A DNA stretch of 5,412 nucleotides from a bacterium (GCA_020056125.1 JAGVIJ010000034.1:1-5412), one strand, 5' to 3'. Positions 1-5,412 are shown, counted from the first letter of the stretch. Notes: generated by a model from the sequence alone, not told the origin. Numbers and translations are program-made.

Positions 1-10
1 AATTTATACG

Positions 11-52
11 CCGTTCTTGATAACGCGCAATAAATTGCGCTACTACGAACGG
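11..52. repeat. Nested imperfect palindrome, REP/MITE-like or hairpin
   Basis: The outer arms CCGTTC (11-16) and GAACGG (47-52) match exactly, as do the inner arms GCGCAA (25-30) and TTGCGC (35-40) around a TAAA loop. Between them TTGATAAC and TACTAC pair imperfectly, so the whole folds as one arm pair of roughly 20 bp. A T-rich run (61-70) follows on the + strand about 8 bases after the stem, so termination of a + strand transcript from the left is possible. The nested design also suits a small palindromic mobile or extragenic repeat. Confidence 0.6.
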
Positions 53-91
53 ATTTCGCATTTTATTTTTCGATTTAAATTCTTTCACCGC

Positions 92-127
92 AGACAAGGG
101 ACATAAGGGACGCAAGGGACAGAAGGG
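92..127. repeat. 9-bp tandem repeat, four units
   Basis: Units AGACAAGGG (92-100), ACATAAGGG (101-109), ACGCAAGGG (110-118) and ACAGAAGGG (119-127) share A-C/G-N-N-A-AGGG. A fifth partial unit starts at 128. It follows TTTCACCGCAGAC, similar in style to the CACCGCAGAG-type word arrays that I recall in intergenic DNA of several environmental bacteria. Confidence 0.8.
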
Positions 128-139
128 ACAGGCGAAAAT

Positions 140-160
140 TTAGAAATTAGAATTTAGAAA
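140..160. repeat. 7-bp tandem repeat, three units
   Basis: TTAGAAA (140-146), TTAGAAT (147-153) and TTAGAAA (154-160) follow one another without gaps. It lies between the 9-bp array and the pyrimidine tract. Confidence 0.7.
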
Positions 161-161
161 A

Positions 162-212
162 CTTTTTCCCTTTCTCCTTTCTACTTCTCCCTTTAGCCTT
201 TCTCCTTTTTCC
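162..212. repeat. Homopyrimidine tract with 28-bp internal repeat
   Basis: Of 51 bases, 48 are C or T on the + strand; the exceptions are at 183, 195 and 196. The 12-mer CCTTTCTCCTTT occurs at 169-180 and again at 197-208. On the strand of the GH2 transcript it is purine-rich. Such tracts can form triplex structures, though no role is shown here. Confidence 0.7.
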
Positions 213-307
213 ACTCTGGCGCTCTGATACTTTGACACTTCCTCAAAACCCACGCTAAAGCTGTGAACTCCAACTAAATCAGTTTTAAGTGTTAGGTTTT
301 AAGTTTT

Positions 308-343
308 GTCCGACAGGTCTGACGTGTCTGACAATTCCGACCA
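308..343. repeat. 9-bp array of palindromic GTCYGAC words
   Basis: Four 9-bp units start at 308, 317, 326 and 335: GTCCGACAG, GTCTGACGT, GTCTGACAA, TTCCGACCA. The seven-base core GTC-Y-GAC is itself palindromic and repeats with two-base gaps. It runs straight into the 8-bp array at 341. Confidence 0.75.
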
Positions 344-404
344 CTTCCGAACCTACGCATTTTCGCACTTCCGAACTATAGAACTTTAGAACTTCAGAAC
401 TTCT
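341..404. repeat. 8-bp tandem repeat, consensus GAACTTCA, eight phased units
   Basis: The last four units are clear: GAACTATA (373), GAACTTTA (381), GAACTTCA (389) and GAACTTCT (397). Earlier units in the same frame (CCACTTCC, GAACCTAC, GCATTTTC, GCACTTCC) are more diverged. The word CACTTCCGAAC recurs at 342 and 366, exactly 24 bp (three units) apart. The array ends 24 bp before the GH2 stop codon. Confidence 0.75.
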
Positions 405-427
405 CCCTTTTCCTAATTCCTACACCT

Positions 428-3400
428 TTATTTTTCATTGATTTTTTGGTTGCCCAGATACTGGATGCGGACGTTTCCGACCACGCCGTTGAACCAGTAG
501 TCCTTTCCGCCGGCGACACCGATGCGCAACCCCTGTTTCCATGGCGCCGGCGGCGGGCAGTCCTTCACTTCCTGCACATTGCCGTCTATCAAGAGGCGCG
601 CCTGTTTGCCATCGTGCTCGTAGCGCACGGTCGAGAAGCGTCCGAGCGGTAATGGCTCGCGCGATTGTAAGTAGGTGGCTTTTTCCGCTCCTTGTCCGGC
701 GTAATGTTCAATTACCACTTTCAGGTCGTGCAAAATCATCATACGCACGCCGCTGGCCATATATTGGCCGCATTCCATTAGTCCGCCAAGGTGACCACCG
801 GGCTTGCCGTCGGGGGCAACTTCGATTTCAAGCGCTACCGGCAGTCCCTCGGCGAGCGGACCCGGCAGTCGTGGCACGTATAGCGCCTGGCCGTTGGCCA
901 GACGTAATCCGCGCCGTGAACCCATAGGTGTCGGTGTTCCTTCGCCCGTCAGCGCACCGCCGCCGATGTGCGCCGGGACCGAACCATCCGCGAAGGCGCC
1001 GCAGTCCCAGGCGGCAATGGTTTGCGCGCCGCCCTGATCCTCAACGCCGAGTGTTACCGCCAGCAACACGAGCTGGGTCTGGGCTATGTTGCCGACCACA
1101 TCAATGGATGCGATTGGCTTGTCCGGGTTAGGATTGTCCCATGGCATGCTGTAAATGCCGATAGGCGCTGTCTTGGGGTTGCAGCCGGTCCACACCACTT
1201 GGGCGCCCGCCAGCGGCATGGGATTCCACCAGTCGCTGATCTCCTGGCCTTGGCGCACCGGCGCTGCGGTGTGGGAACCATCGGCATAAACAACTTCGTA
1301 GCGCGCCACTTCCACGCCATAGCCGCCAGCGGAACCCCAGCAGGCGGTGTGCAGGAACCACAGCCGGTCAGCTTTGACCCCGCCGACAGGGATGCCGCGC
1401 GCCTCGCTTGGGGCATTTGGATCATTCGGGCCGCCACGCAGGGTGAGAACCGCTTTGCCGTCATTGACCTTGGGATCGGTCAGTTGGTAGGTGATGCCCT
1501 GGAACTTTATCTGAGTGGGGAAGGATTCCCCCGCCACCGCCATCCCCGCCATCCCCCCCACTGTCCCTGCGTGATTGACGAGGAAAAAGCGCATGTCGTT
1601 ATCGCCTTGGTCAGTCCAGCCGCCGACCCCGTCACCGGCTTTCTCGTCCAGGTAGCCTCGGTTTGCGAATTTCGCAAGATTGATGTAACTAAATTGGTAG
1701 CGCCGGCCGACGGGCGGCAGGAAGCCGGCCCCGGCGTTGCGGGCCAGACAACTTACGATGCGGGTGGCGCGTTCCGTCTCGGGGGCGAGGGCCTTGTCCC
1801 AGGCAAGTTGGTCAACCAGCACCCAGCCTTTGCCCAGTGGTACGGCCACGAGTAGCGCCGGCTCGGTGAGCAGGACGGCGGCATCAAGTGTGGGCGGCGC
1901 CAGTACTGGGCCGCCGATCGGTGTGGTCGCCTTTGCCTCGTTCCCACGCGCCCAGTAGAAGTCGCCAGATCCGAGGCCGGCAATCAATGGGTGGTTCACG
2001 CGGCGGATGACGCCCACCGTCCCCTTTGCCAGGGGCGCGAAACTTGGCTTCCACGGCAATATGGCAGCGATCGCCGGGGCGGTTTTTTCGTCGAGGCCGC
2101 GCAACCACAGCACACGACCGCCCTCCACCTCGGTCCGCAGGCGCTTGAGAACGTCCGCATTGGGCGGGGTTGCGGCATTGACCAGAACTGGGCCGGTGCC
2201 TTCAAGGCCGTCGCTGGTGCGCACATTGCAGACGGACAACATCGCGCGGGTTTCTTTGGACACGCCTTCAGCCAGGCGCAGAGCTGGCGCAGGTTCGGAC
2301 GGCGCAACCGCCAATGCCGCGCGGATAGCCTGTGATAGGATGCGACCGGCGGCCGGCTCGACGGCCACACGTTCCGTCAAGAGATATTGGCAAAAGGTTA
2401 TTGTGCCCTTGCCGTGGCGCAACTCAACAAGCGGCGACCAGTGCATGCCATAGCGGCCACCGCTGGCGGCAAGCGGCGCCGCGGCGCCGACGGAGGGGCG
2501 AACCAAGCTTTCGGTCACCACAAGATGATCAGGGCGCCAGAAGCGGAGCTGCTCGTCGTCAAGACCGGCTAGGATCGGGTGCTTGGCGCTGCGCCAACTG
2601 AAGCTGGCGGCATGTTTGGCATCAATTTCCGGTTGGCCGGGCACAAACTGGTCAATGTTTTTTTGGTGCAGAACCAAGACCTGACCACCACGTTCAGCGA
2701 AACGCGCCACAGCCGAGAGGTCAGCCTTTGCGGCTGCATTTTCACCGATCACCAGCACCCTCTTGCCCGCCAACGCGGCATCATCACAGATGCTTGGCTG
2801 CAGGGGAAGGCCGAGGCTGGCCAGCGCTTTGGCGGTGGGACCGTCGCCGGCATCAACCAACGCAATGGACTTTGGGTCTATATCAGCAAGGCTGGCGCGA
2901 GGCGCGATCCACATATCCTCTTCATGCCGACACAACTCTACTGGCCAAGGGCCGCGCATATACATCATGCGTACGATCAACCGGCCACGCATCTGGGACG
3001 CCACCGCTGGCGCTTTGACGGTGATGGTCACCTCTTTGGACTCGCCCGGTTCGACGTGGGCCGGGATACGGCGCTCGCTCCACACCTCGCGGCCATTGAT
3101 CAGGAGACCAGCCTGAAGATGAATATCGCGCAACGGCAGCACTTCACTTACATTGTGGTCGTTGATGACCACGAAGCGGCGTGGAAAGTCCTCGCCGCCA
3201 AAGGCCGTGGGATGATAGTTCAGCGGCGCCACCAGGAGCGGCGGCATCAACTGCGGGCCGCTGCCGGTCCACGGATTCAGGCAAGCCACTCCAGCGGCGC
3301 GGTAGTGGTCGCAACTCATCTTGACCATATCGATCCACGGGTTATTGCGGGTCGGTAGCGCATCGCGTCCGCCGAAATCCTGCCAGCGCCAGGCCGTGTG

Positions 3401-5125
3401 GTCGTAAGAGGCATCGCCCGTATATGGCGTGTAGCGCTCGGGCTCATCGCCATCGCGCGCATAAAATTCGCCGATCATCAGGGGCCGGTCCCAGGTGAAA
3501 GAGCTGCGCCAGGCACGGCTGACACCCTCCTTCTTCAGCCAGGCAAAATCGTTCGGCACCACCCATCCGCTGTTTTCATAGAGCCGTCCCACGGTGTCAG
3601 GCTCGCCCTTGGAAATGTCACTGCTGCCCTCGGGATAATGAATGTTGATGGCCGGCAAGCGGCCGCCGTAGCTGACGCCGGCATCGGCCTGGAGCAGGCG
3701 CGTGGGGTCAACGGCTTTGATGCCTGCGATCAGACGTTCGGCCACCGCCATGTGCTCGGGAGCCTCGCTGTTCCAAAAAGTCTCGTTGGTGATACTCCAC
3801 ATAATCACCGATGGGTGGTTGCGGTAACGCTTTACCAGCCGTTGCATGGTTTCGACAGTGTTGGGCACCCATGCATCGGCTTGGGAGATAGGGAAAGACT
3901 TGTTGCTGTTCTGATAGAAACCCCAGAATTCGGGGATCACCATCATCCCGCTGGCGTCGGCTTGGGCGATGACGTGCGGGTTGATGAAGCCCAGGTGCTG
4001 GCGGATGCAATTGTATCGGCTGGTCTCGTCACGCACCATGCGCAGGGCGAGTTCACGCCGATCGCTGGCGCCGCCAGTTAACCAACTGTTGCGCAGCAGA
4101 ACCTGGCGGCGGCCGTTGAGCAGGAAGTCGCGGCCTTTGGCGGCGAACTCGCGGAAGCCGAAGGTCGTCGCGAGGCGGTCGGCCACGGCGTTACCCTGGC
4201 GCAGTTCCGCCACCGCGCGGTAAAGGTTGGGCGTGCCCGGCGTCCACAGCAGGGGCGCAAGCCAGTCAGCGGCGGGCGTGACCGTCTGCGTCTTACCCGG
4301 CGCCACCGTGATAGACGGGACGGCTATCGAAAGCTGTGCCACGCCGTTGGGATCAATGATGGTGACCACCGGAGTGACGGTACGCGCCGTTTGTCCGTCG
4401 TTCACCAGCGTGAGGTCCACCTCAATGCGCTTCTTCTCTACCGAAGTGCGCACAAATATGTCGTCAATACGTAGTTCGGACACCAGTTCAAGGCGCACTT
4501 CATCGTATATTCCAGGCATGGGTCCGGTAAAGGGGGCGATGAAGGTCTTACGTTCTGAATCCCACAGGCGCACACGGCCGGCCACGCCAATCACCAATTG
4601 GTTGTCGCCGGCTCGCAGTGCGGCGGTGACATCGTAGGTATTCGGCGCCGTGCCCAGAACCGAGTTTCCGACCCGCACACCGTTCAGCCACAGCTCGCTG
4701 TACCAGGCAATGCCGTCGCACTGCAGCAACACCTTGGCGCCGTCCGGAATGGGGCCGTCCACGGTGAAGGAGCGGCGGAACCACGCCGCAAGTTTGTCGG
4801 CGCGCTTCGGAGTCTTGCCGTCGGCCTGAAAAATGTTGTCCGGCGTGTGGACGAAGTATTGACCCACACCATCACTGTCTAAGAGGTTGGTTTCATAATG
4901 CGGCACTGTGTGCGGTTTCCATCCAGCCGTTGGCGGAGGAAATACCAAGGCCGGCTCGCCGGGGCGCGCCTCCCATATTCCACCCAAGTCAAAGGTTGCG
5001 CGTGTGCCGTCAATCACGAAAGGAGACGGAACAACAGCGGACTGCATGAATGAAATCTTCTCAGGCGCGGCATCCGCGCAGAGAGAAGCCAAGGCGATAG
5101 ACATCACCAAACCTGCACACTTCAT
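428..5125 (-). CDS. Secreted family 2 glycoside hydrolase with tandem amidotransferase-fold and LamG-like C-terminal domains
   Basis: Predicted retaining exo-beta-glycosidase (beta-galactosidase/beta-glucuronidase clan) acting outside the cytoplasm on a glycan. Visible domains, by residue: signal peptide 1-19; GH2 sugar-binding beta-sandwich about 110-215; Ig-like about 218-326; TIM barrel about 328-640; a further beta-sandwich about 645-745; two amidotransferase-fold domains about 752-940 and 955-1132; an unnamed Trp-rich domain about 1138-1360; a LamG/concanavalin-like domain about 1366-1560. In the barrel, N372-x-x-R375 matches the GH2 N-x-x-R motif. WSITNE places the acid/base at E448 (codon 3782-3784), and MIGEF places the nucleophile at E553 (codon 3467-3469). 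Both catalytic glutamates are present, so it should be active. The N-x-K signature of beta-glucuronidases is not evident, and substrate is unresolved. At 1,565 residues it is longer than typical GH2 enzymes (roughly 600-1,100) because of the C-terminal additions. The start is supported by a well-spaced Shine-Dalgarno and a signal peptide beginning at M1. The frame is intact to TAA. Confidence 0.93.
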   Translation of the reverse strand: MKCAGLVMSIALASLCADAAPEKISFMQSAVVPSPFVIDGTRATFDLGGIWEARPGEPALVFPPPTAGWKPHTVPHYETNLLDSDGVGQYFVHTPDNIFQADGKTPKRADKLAAWFRRSFTVDGPIPDGAKVLLQCDGIAWYSELWLNGVRVGNSVLGTAPNTYDVTAALRAGDNQLVIGVAGRVRLWDSERKTFIAPFTGPMPGIYDEVRLELVSELRIDDIFVRTSVEKKRIEVDLTLVNDGQTARTVTPVVTIIDPNGVAQLSIAVPSITVAPGKTQTVTPAADWLAPLLWTPGTPNLYRAVAELRQGNAVADRLATTFGFREFAAKGRDFLLNGRRQVLLRNSWLTGGASDRRELALRMVRDETSRYNCIRQHLGFINPHVIAQADASGMMVIPEFWGFYQNSNKSFPISQADAWVPNTVETMQRLVKRYRNHPSVIMWSITNETFWNSEAPEHMAVAERLIAGIKAVDPTRLLQADAGVSYGGRLPAINIHYPEGSSDISKGEPDTVGRLYENSGWVVPNDFAWLKKEGVSRAWRSSFTWDRPLMIGEFYARDGDEPERYTPYTGDASYDHTAWRWQDFGGRDALPTRNNPWIDMVKMSCDHYRAAGVACLNPWTGSGPQLMPPLLVAPLNYHPTAFGGEDFPRRFVVINDHNVSEVLPLRDIHLQAGLLINGREVWSERRIPAHVEPGESKEVTITVKAPAVASQMRGRLIVRMMYMRGPWPVELCRHEEDMWIAPRASLADIDPKSIALVDAGDGPTAKALASLGLPLQPSICDDAALAGKRVLVIGENAAAKADLSAVARFAERGGQVLVLHQKNIDQFVPGQPEIDAKHAASFSWRSAKHPILAGLDDEQLRFWRPDHLVVTESLVRPSVGAAAPLAASGGRYGMHWSPLVELRHGKGTITFCQYLLTERVAVEPAAGRILSQAIRAALAVAPSEPAPALRLAEGVSKETRAMLSVCNVRTSDGLEGTGPVLVNAATPPNADVLKRLRTEVEGGRVLWLRGLDEKTAPAIAAILPWKPSFAPLAKGTVGVIRRVNHPLIAGLGSGDFYWARGNEAKATTPIGGPVLAPPTLDAAVLLTEPALLVAVPLGKGWVLVDQLAWDKALAPETERATRIVSCLARNAGAGFLPPVGRRYQFSYINLAKFANRGYLDEKAGDGVGGWTDQGDNDMRFFLVNHAGTVGGMAGMAVAGESFPTQIKFQGITYQLTDPKVNDGKAVLTLRGGPNDPNAPSEARGIPVGGVKADRLWFLHTACWGSAGGYGVEVARYEVVYADGSHTAAPVRQGQEISDWWNPMPLAGAQVVWTGCNPKTAPIGIYSMPWDNPNPDKPIASIDVVGNIAQTQLVLLAVTLGVEDQGGAQTIAAWDCGAFADGSVPAHIGGGALTGEGTPTPMGSRRGLRLANGQALYVPRLPGPLAEGLPVALEIEVAPDGKPGGHLGGLMECGQYMASGVRMMILHDLKVVIEHYAGQGAEKATYLQSREPLPLGRFSTVRYEHDGKQARLLIDGNVQEVKDCPPPAPWKQGLRIGVAGGKDYWFNGVVGNVRIQYLGNQKINEK
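446..1030 (-). other. C-terminal LamG/concanavalin A-like domain
   Basis: Residues about 1366-1560. The late part has the usual LamG layout: PLGRFSTVRYEHDGKQARLL (1492-1511) followed by IDG, then GLRIGVAGG (1532-1540), then the closing strand FNGVVGNVRIQYLG (1545-1558). Such domains commonly bind carbohydrate or pack against neighbouring domains in secreted enzymes. Calcium or sugar ligands cannot be assigned from the sequence. Confidence 0.65.
1046..1714 (-). other. Unnamed Trp-rich, probably beta-sandwich domain
   Basis: Residues about 1138-1360. Landmarks are YLDEKAGDGVGGW near the start, LWFLHTACW (1255-1263), YEVVYADGS (1276-1284), ISDWWNP (1296-1302) and MPWDNPNPDKPI (1327-1338). I recall similar LHxxxW / YADG / DWW / W-x-NP-x-P strings in other large secreted proteins of the planctomycete-verrucomicrobial group, but cannot name a family. 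A carbohydrate-binding or structural role is an inference from the aromatic content and the position before a LamG-like domain. Confidence 0.5.
1730..2872 (-). other. Tandem pair of amidotransferase-fold domains within the GH2 enzyme
   Basis: Residues about 752-940 and 955-1132 look like two copies of one alpha/beta domain. Matching landmarks occur in the same order: GGQVLVLH (813-820) and GGRVLWLRG (1002-1010); HPILAGL (849-855) and HPLIAGL (1045-1051); an aromatic-Trp pair (862-863 and 1057-1058); and GKG followed by a beta strand (905-907 and 1098-1100). This resembles the class I amidotransferase-like fold that also appears in ThuA-like proteins and as the trimerisation domain of GH42 beta-galactosidases. 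No Cys follows the third strand in either copy, so they are probably structural rather than catalytic. The fold assignment is by pattern only. Confidence 0.6.
3206..4144 (-). other. GH2 catalytic TIM barrel
   Basis: Residues about 328-640. Motifs in order: F333-L-L-N-G-R, the usual entry strand of GH2 barrels; N372-C-I-R375; D390-A-S-G-M-M-V-I-P-E399, equivalent to the 'D..G..v..E' strand; W443-S-I-T-N-E448 with the acid/base; N494-I-H-Y at the substrate pocket; and M550-I-G-E553-F with the nucleophile. The order and spacing match the family, and no key residue is missing. Confidence 0.88.
5069..5125 (-). other. Sec signal peptide of the GH2 enzyme
   Basis: Residues 1-19 have one lysine at position 2, a hydrophobic core (about residues 4-15) and an Ala-Asp-Ala at 17-19 that fits an A-x-A signal peptidase I site, so the mature protein would start at A20. 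A cysteine lies at 16 but is preceded by leucine, so a lipoprotein lipobox is not convincing. The enzyme is therefore inferred to be periplasmic or released. Confidence 0.8.
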
Positions 5126-5134
5126 AATGATAAA

Positions 5135-5140
5135 TCCTTA
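5135..5140 (-). promoter_or_regulatory. Shine-Dalgarno site of the GH2 gene
   Basis: The minus strand reads TAAGGA, then nine bases, then the ATG at 5125-5123. Strength and spacing support this start over the in-frame Met at residue 8, which would also remove the lysine of the signal peptide. Confidence 0.75.
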
Positions 5141-5200
5141 TCTTTAAGTTTTGACTAATAAACTCTTTCACACCTATCCGCTATGGGATGGATGTGATTC

Positions 5201-5219
5201 AAGGCGTAAAACGCTTACG
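5201..5219. promoter_or_regulatory. Operator-like inverted repeat upstream of the GH2 gene
   Basis: CGTAA (5205-5209) and TTACG (5215-5219) flank AACGC. An overlapping imperfect repeat pairs AAGGCGT with ACGCTT. The core GTAAAACGCTTAC resembles LacI-family operators (A-rich half, central CG, T-rich half). It lies about 80 bp before the start codon, a plausible place for control by a sugar-responsive repressor. The right arm runs into an octamer repeat array, so it may also be a by-product of that array. No convincing sigma-70 promoter was found beside it. Confidence 0.3.
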
Positions 5220-5270
5220 GTACAACTGTTTAACAGCATTACGGTATAACGGTTCAACGGCAAGACGGGA
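5215..5270. repeat. Degenerate octamer array, seven units (upstream spacer)
   Basis: Consecutive 8-bp units starting at 5215 read TTACGGTA, CAACTGTT, TAACAGCA, TTACGGTA, TAACGGTT, CAACGGCA, AGACGGGA. All seven have A at position 3 and C at position 4. Units 1 and 4 are identical, so the register is kept without indels over 56 bp. Confidence 0.75.
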
Positions 5271-5282
5271 AGATTCCTGGAA

Positions 5283-5295
5283 ATTGTCTGACAAT
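5283..5295. repeat. Perfect 13-bp palindrome ATTGTC-T-GACAAT
   Basis: Six-base arms match exactly around one central T. It lies about 160 bp before the GH2 start and between two octamer arrays. Eleven of its bases (TGTCTGACAAT) recur at 325-335, downstream of the gene. It could be a protein-binding site, or part of the repeated intergenic vocabulary. Confidence 0.5.
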
Positions 5296-5300
5296 GCATT

Positions 5301-5388
5301 GATAGCTGTAATACTGGAATACTGAAATAGTTTGATGGTATCACGGTTTTACGGTTCAACGGTATTACAGTTTTAGTTTTACTGGCTT
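5301..5388. repeat. Second degenerate octamer array, about eleven units (upstream spacer)
   Basis: Units of 8 bp in a constant frame from 5301 include TAATACTG, GAATACTG, AAATAGTT, TGATGGTA, TCACGGTT, TTACGGTT, CAACGGTA and TTACAGTT. The centre (5341-5372) gives the same TNACGGTN consensus as the array at 5215-5270 but is in a different phase, so the two are separate arrays or one array broken by the insert at 5271-5300. The outer units are weak. Confidence 0.65.
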
Positions 5389-5412
5389 GTTCAGCTTCAT
5401 AAAGATTCTCAT

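Larger units (their letters stand above)
1..427. other. Downstream intergenic region, repeat-rich
   Basis: No coding region is supported. Nearly all of it is built from short degenerate tandem repeats of 7, 8 and 9 bp, plus a pyrimidine tract and a nested palindrome, described separately. The part between about 213 and 307 holds only a pair of GTTTTAAG words (282-289 and 296-303). No hairpin with a T tract directly follows the GH2 stop codon. Confidence 0.65.
5126..5412. other. Upstream intergenic region
   Basis: AT-rich compared with the gene. It holds the Shine-Dalgarno site, an operator-like inverted repeat, a 13-bp palindrome and two octamer arrays. No supported gene lies inside. One minus-strand frame is open from the window edge (5410) to a TAG at 5174-5176 and might be the end of a neighbouring gene that has read into the repeats; this cannot be settled here. 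Confidence 0.6.

Noticed and set aside
92..404. CRISPR array
   Set aside because: Units are 7-9 bp, contiguous and degenerate; there are no 24-40 bp repeats with unique spacers and no cas genes.
405..427. Intrinsic terminator directly after the GH2 stop
   Set aside because: No stem-loop followed by a T run is seen on the minus strand; the sequence there is purine-rich without dyad symmetry.
968..1855. Long + strand reading frame (295 codons) opposite the GH2 gene
   Set aside because: It is antisense to a strongly supported coding sequence with GC-rich third positions, which keeps opposite frames open. Its translation shows no recognisable motif.
2579..3358. + strand reading frame of 259 codons
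   Set aside because: Antisense to the GH2 region with clear domain structure; no independent motif or ribosome binding site.
3398..4081. + strand reading frame of 227 codons
   Set aside because: Antisense to the catalytic barrel, whose conserved motifs explain the base pattern.
5069..5125. Lipoprotein signal ending at Cys16
   Set aside because: The residue before the cysteine is leucine, which does not fit the lipobox, and an A-x-A site follows at 17-19.
5141..5220. Sigma-70 promoter for the GH2 gene
   Set aside because: A TTGAAT hexamer exists on the minus strand, but no good -10 lies at the proper spacing, so any assignment would be a guess.
5174..5359. Small minus-strand reading frame of 61 codons as a gene of its own
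   Set aside because: It starts on TTG inside an octamer array, and its translation only reflects the repeat; no ribosome binding site.

Overview
The window holds one complete gene, a 1,565-residue secreted multidomain glycoside hydrolase on the minus strand (428-5125), between two AT-rich intergenic stretches (1-427 and 5126-5412). The flanks contain many short degenerate tandem repeats. The organism is most likely a free-living or gut polysaccharide degrader of the Planctomycetota-Verrucomicrobiota-Lentisphaerota-Kiritimatiellota group. I infer this from the large family 2 glycoside hydrolase with unusual C-terminal additions, the GC-rich coding sequence beside AT-rich spacers, and the 7-9 bp word arrays. 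The sequence alone does not prove it.

Layout on the + strand: (a) 1-427 is the spacer downstream of the gene. It carries a nested palindrome (11-52), a 9-bp GGGAC-type array (92-127), a 7-bp array (140-160), a 51-bp pyrimidine tract (162-212), a 9-bp GTCYGAC array (308-343) and an 8-bp GAACTTCA-type array (341-404). (b) 428-5125 is the hydrolase, with signal peptide, sugar-binding domain, Ig-like domain, TIM barrel with both catalytic glutamates, a further beta-sandwich, two related amidotransferase-fold domains, an unnamed Trp-rich domain and a LamG-like lectin domain. (c) 5126-5412 is the upstream spacer. It has a good Shine-Dalgarno, an operator-like inverted repeat about 80 bp before the start, a perfect 13-bp palindrome, and two octamer arrays built on the word TNACGGTN.

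The gene appears to stand alone here: no regulator, transporter or second enzyme is visible. Its job is probably exolytic removal of a beta-linked sugar from a glycan outside the cytoplasm, with the C-terminal domains helping assembly or glycan binding. The exact sugar cannot be told from the sequence. I see no convincing new defence or mobile system. The points most worth a second look are the duplicated amidotransferase-fold pair inside a GH2 enzyme, the unnamed Trp-rich domain, and the repeat vocabulary on both flanks.
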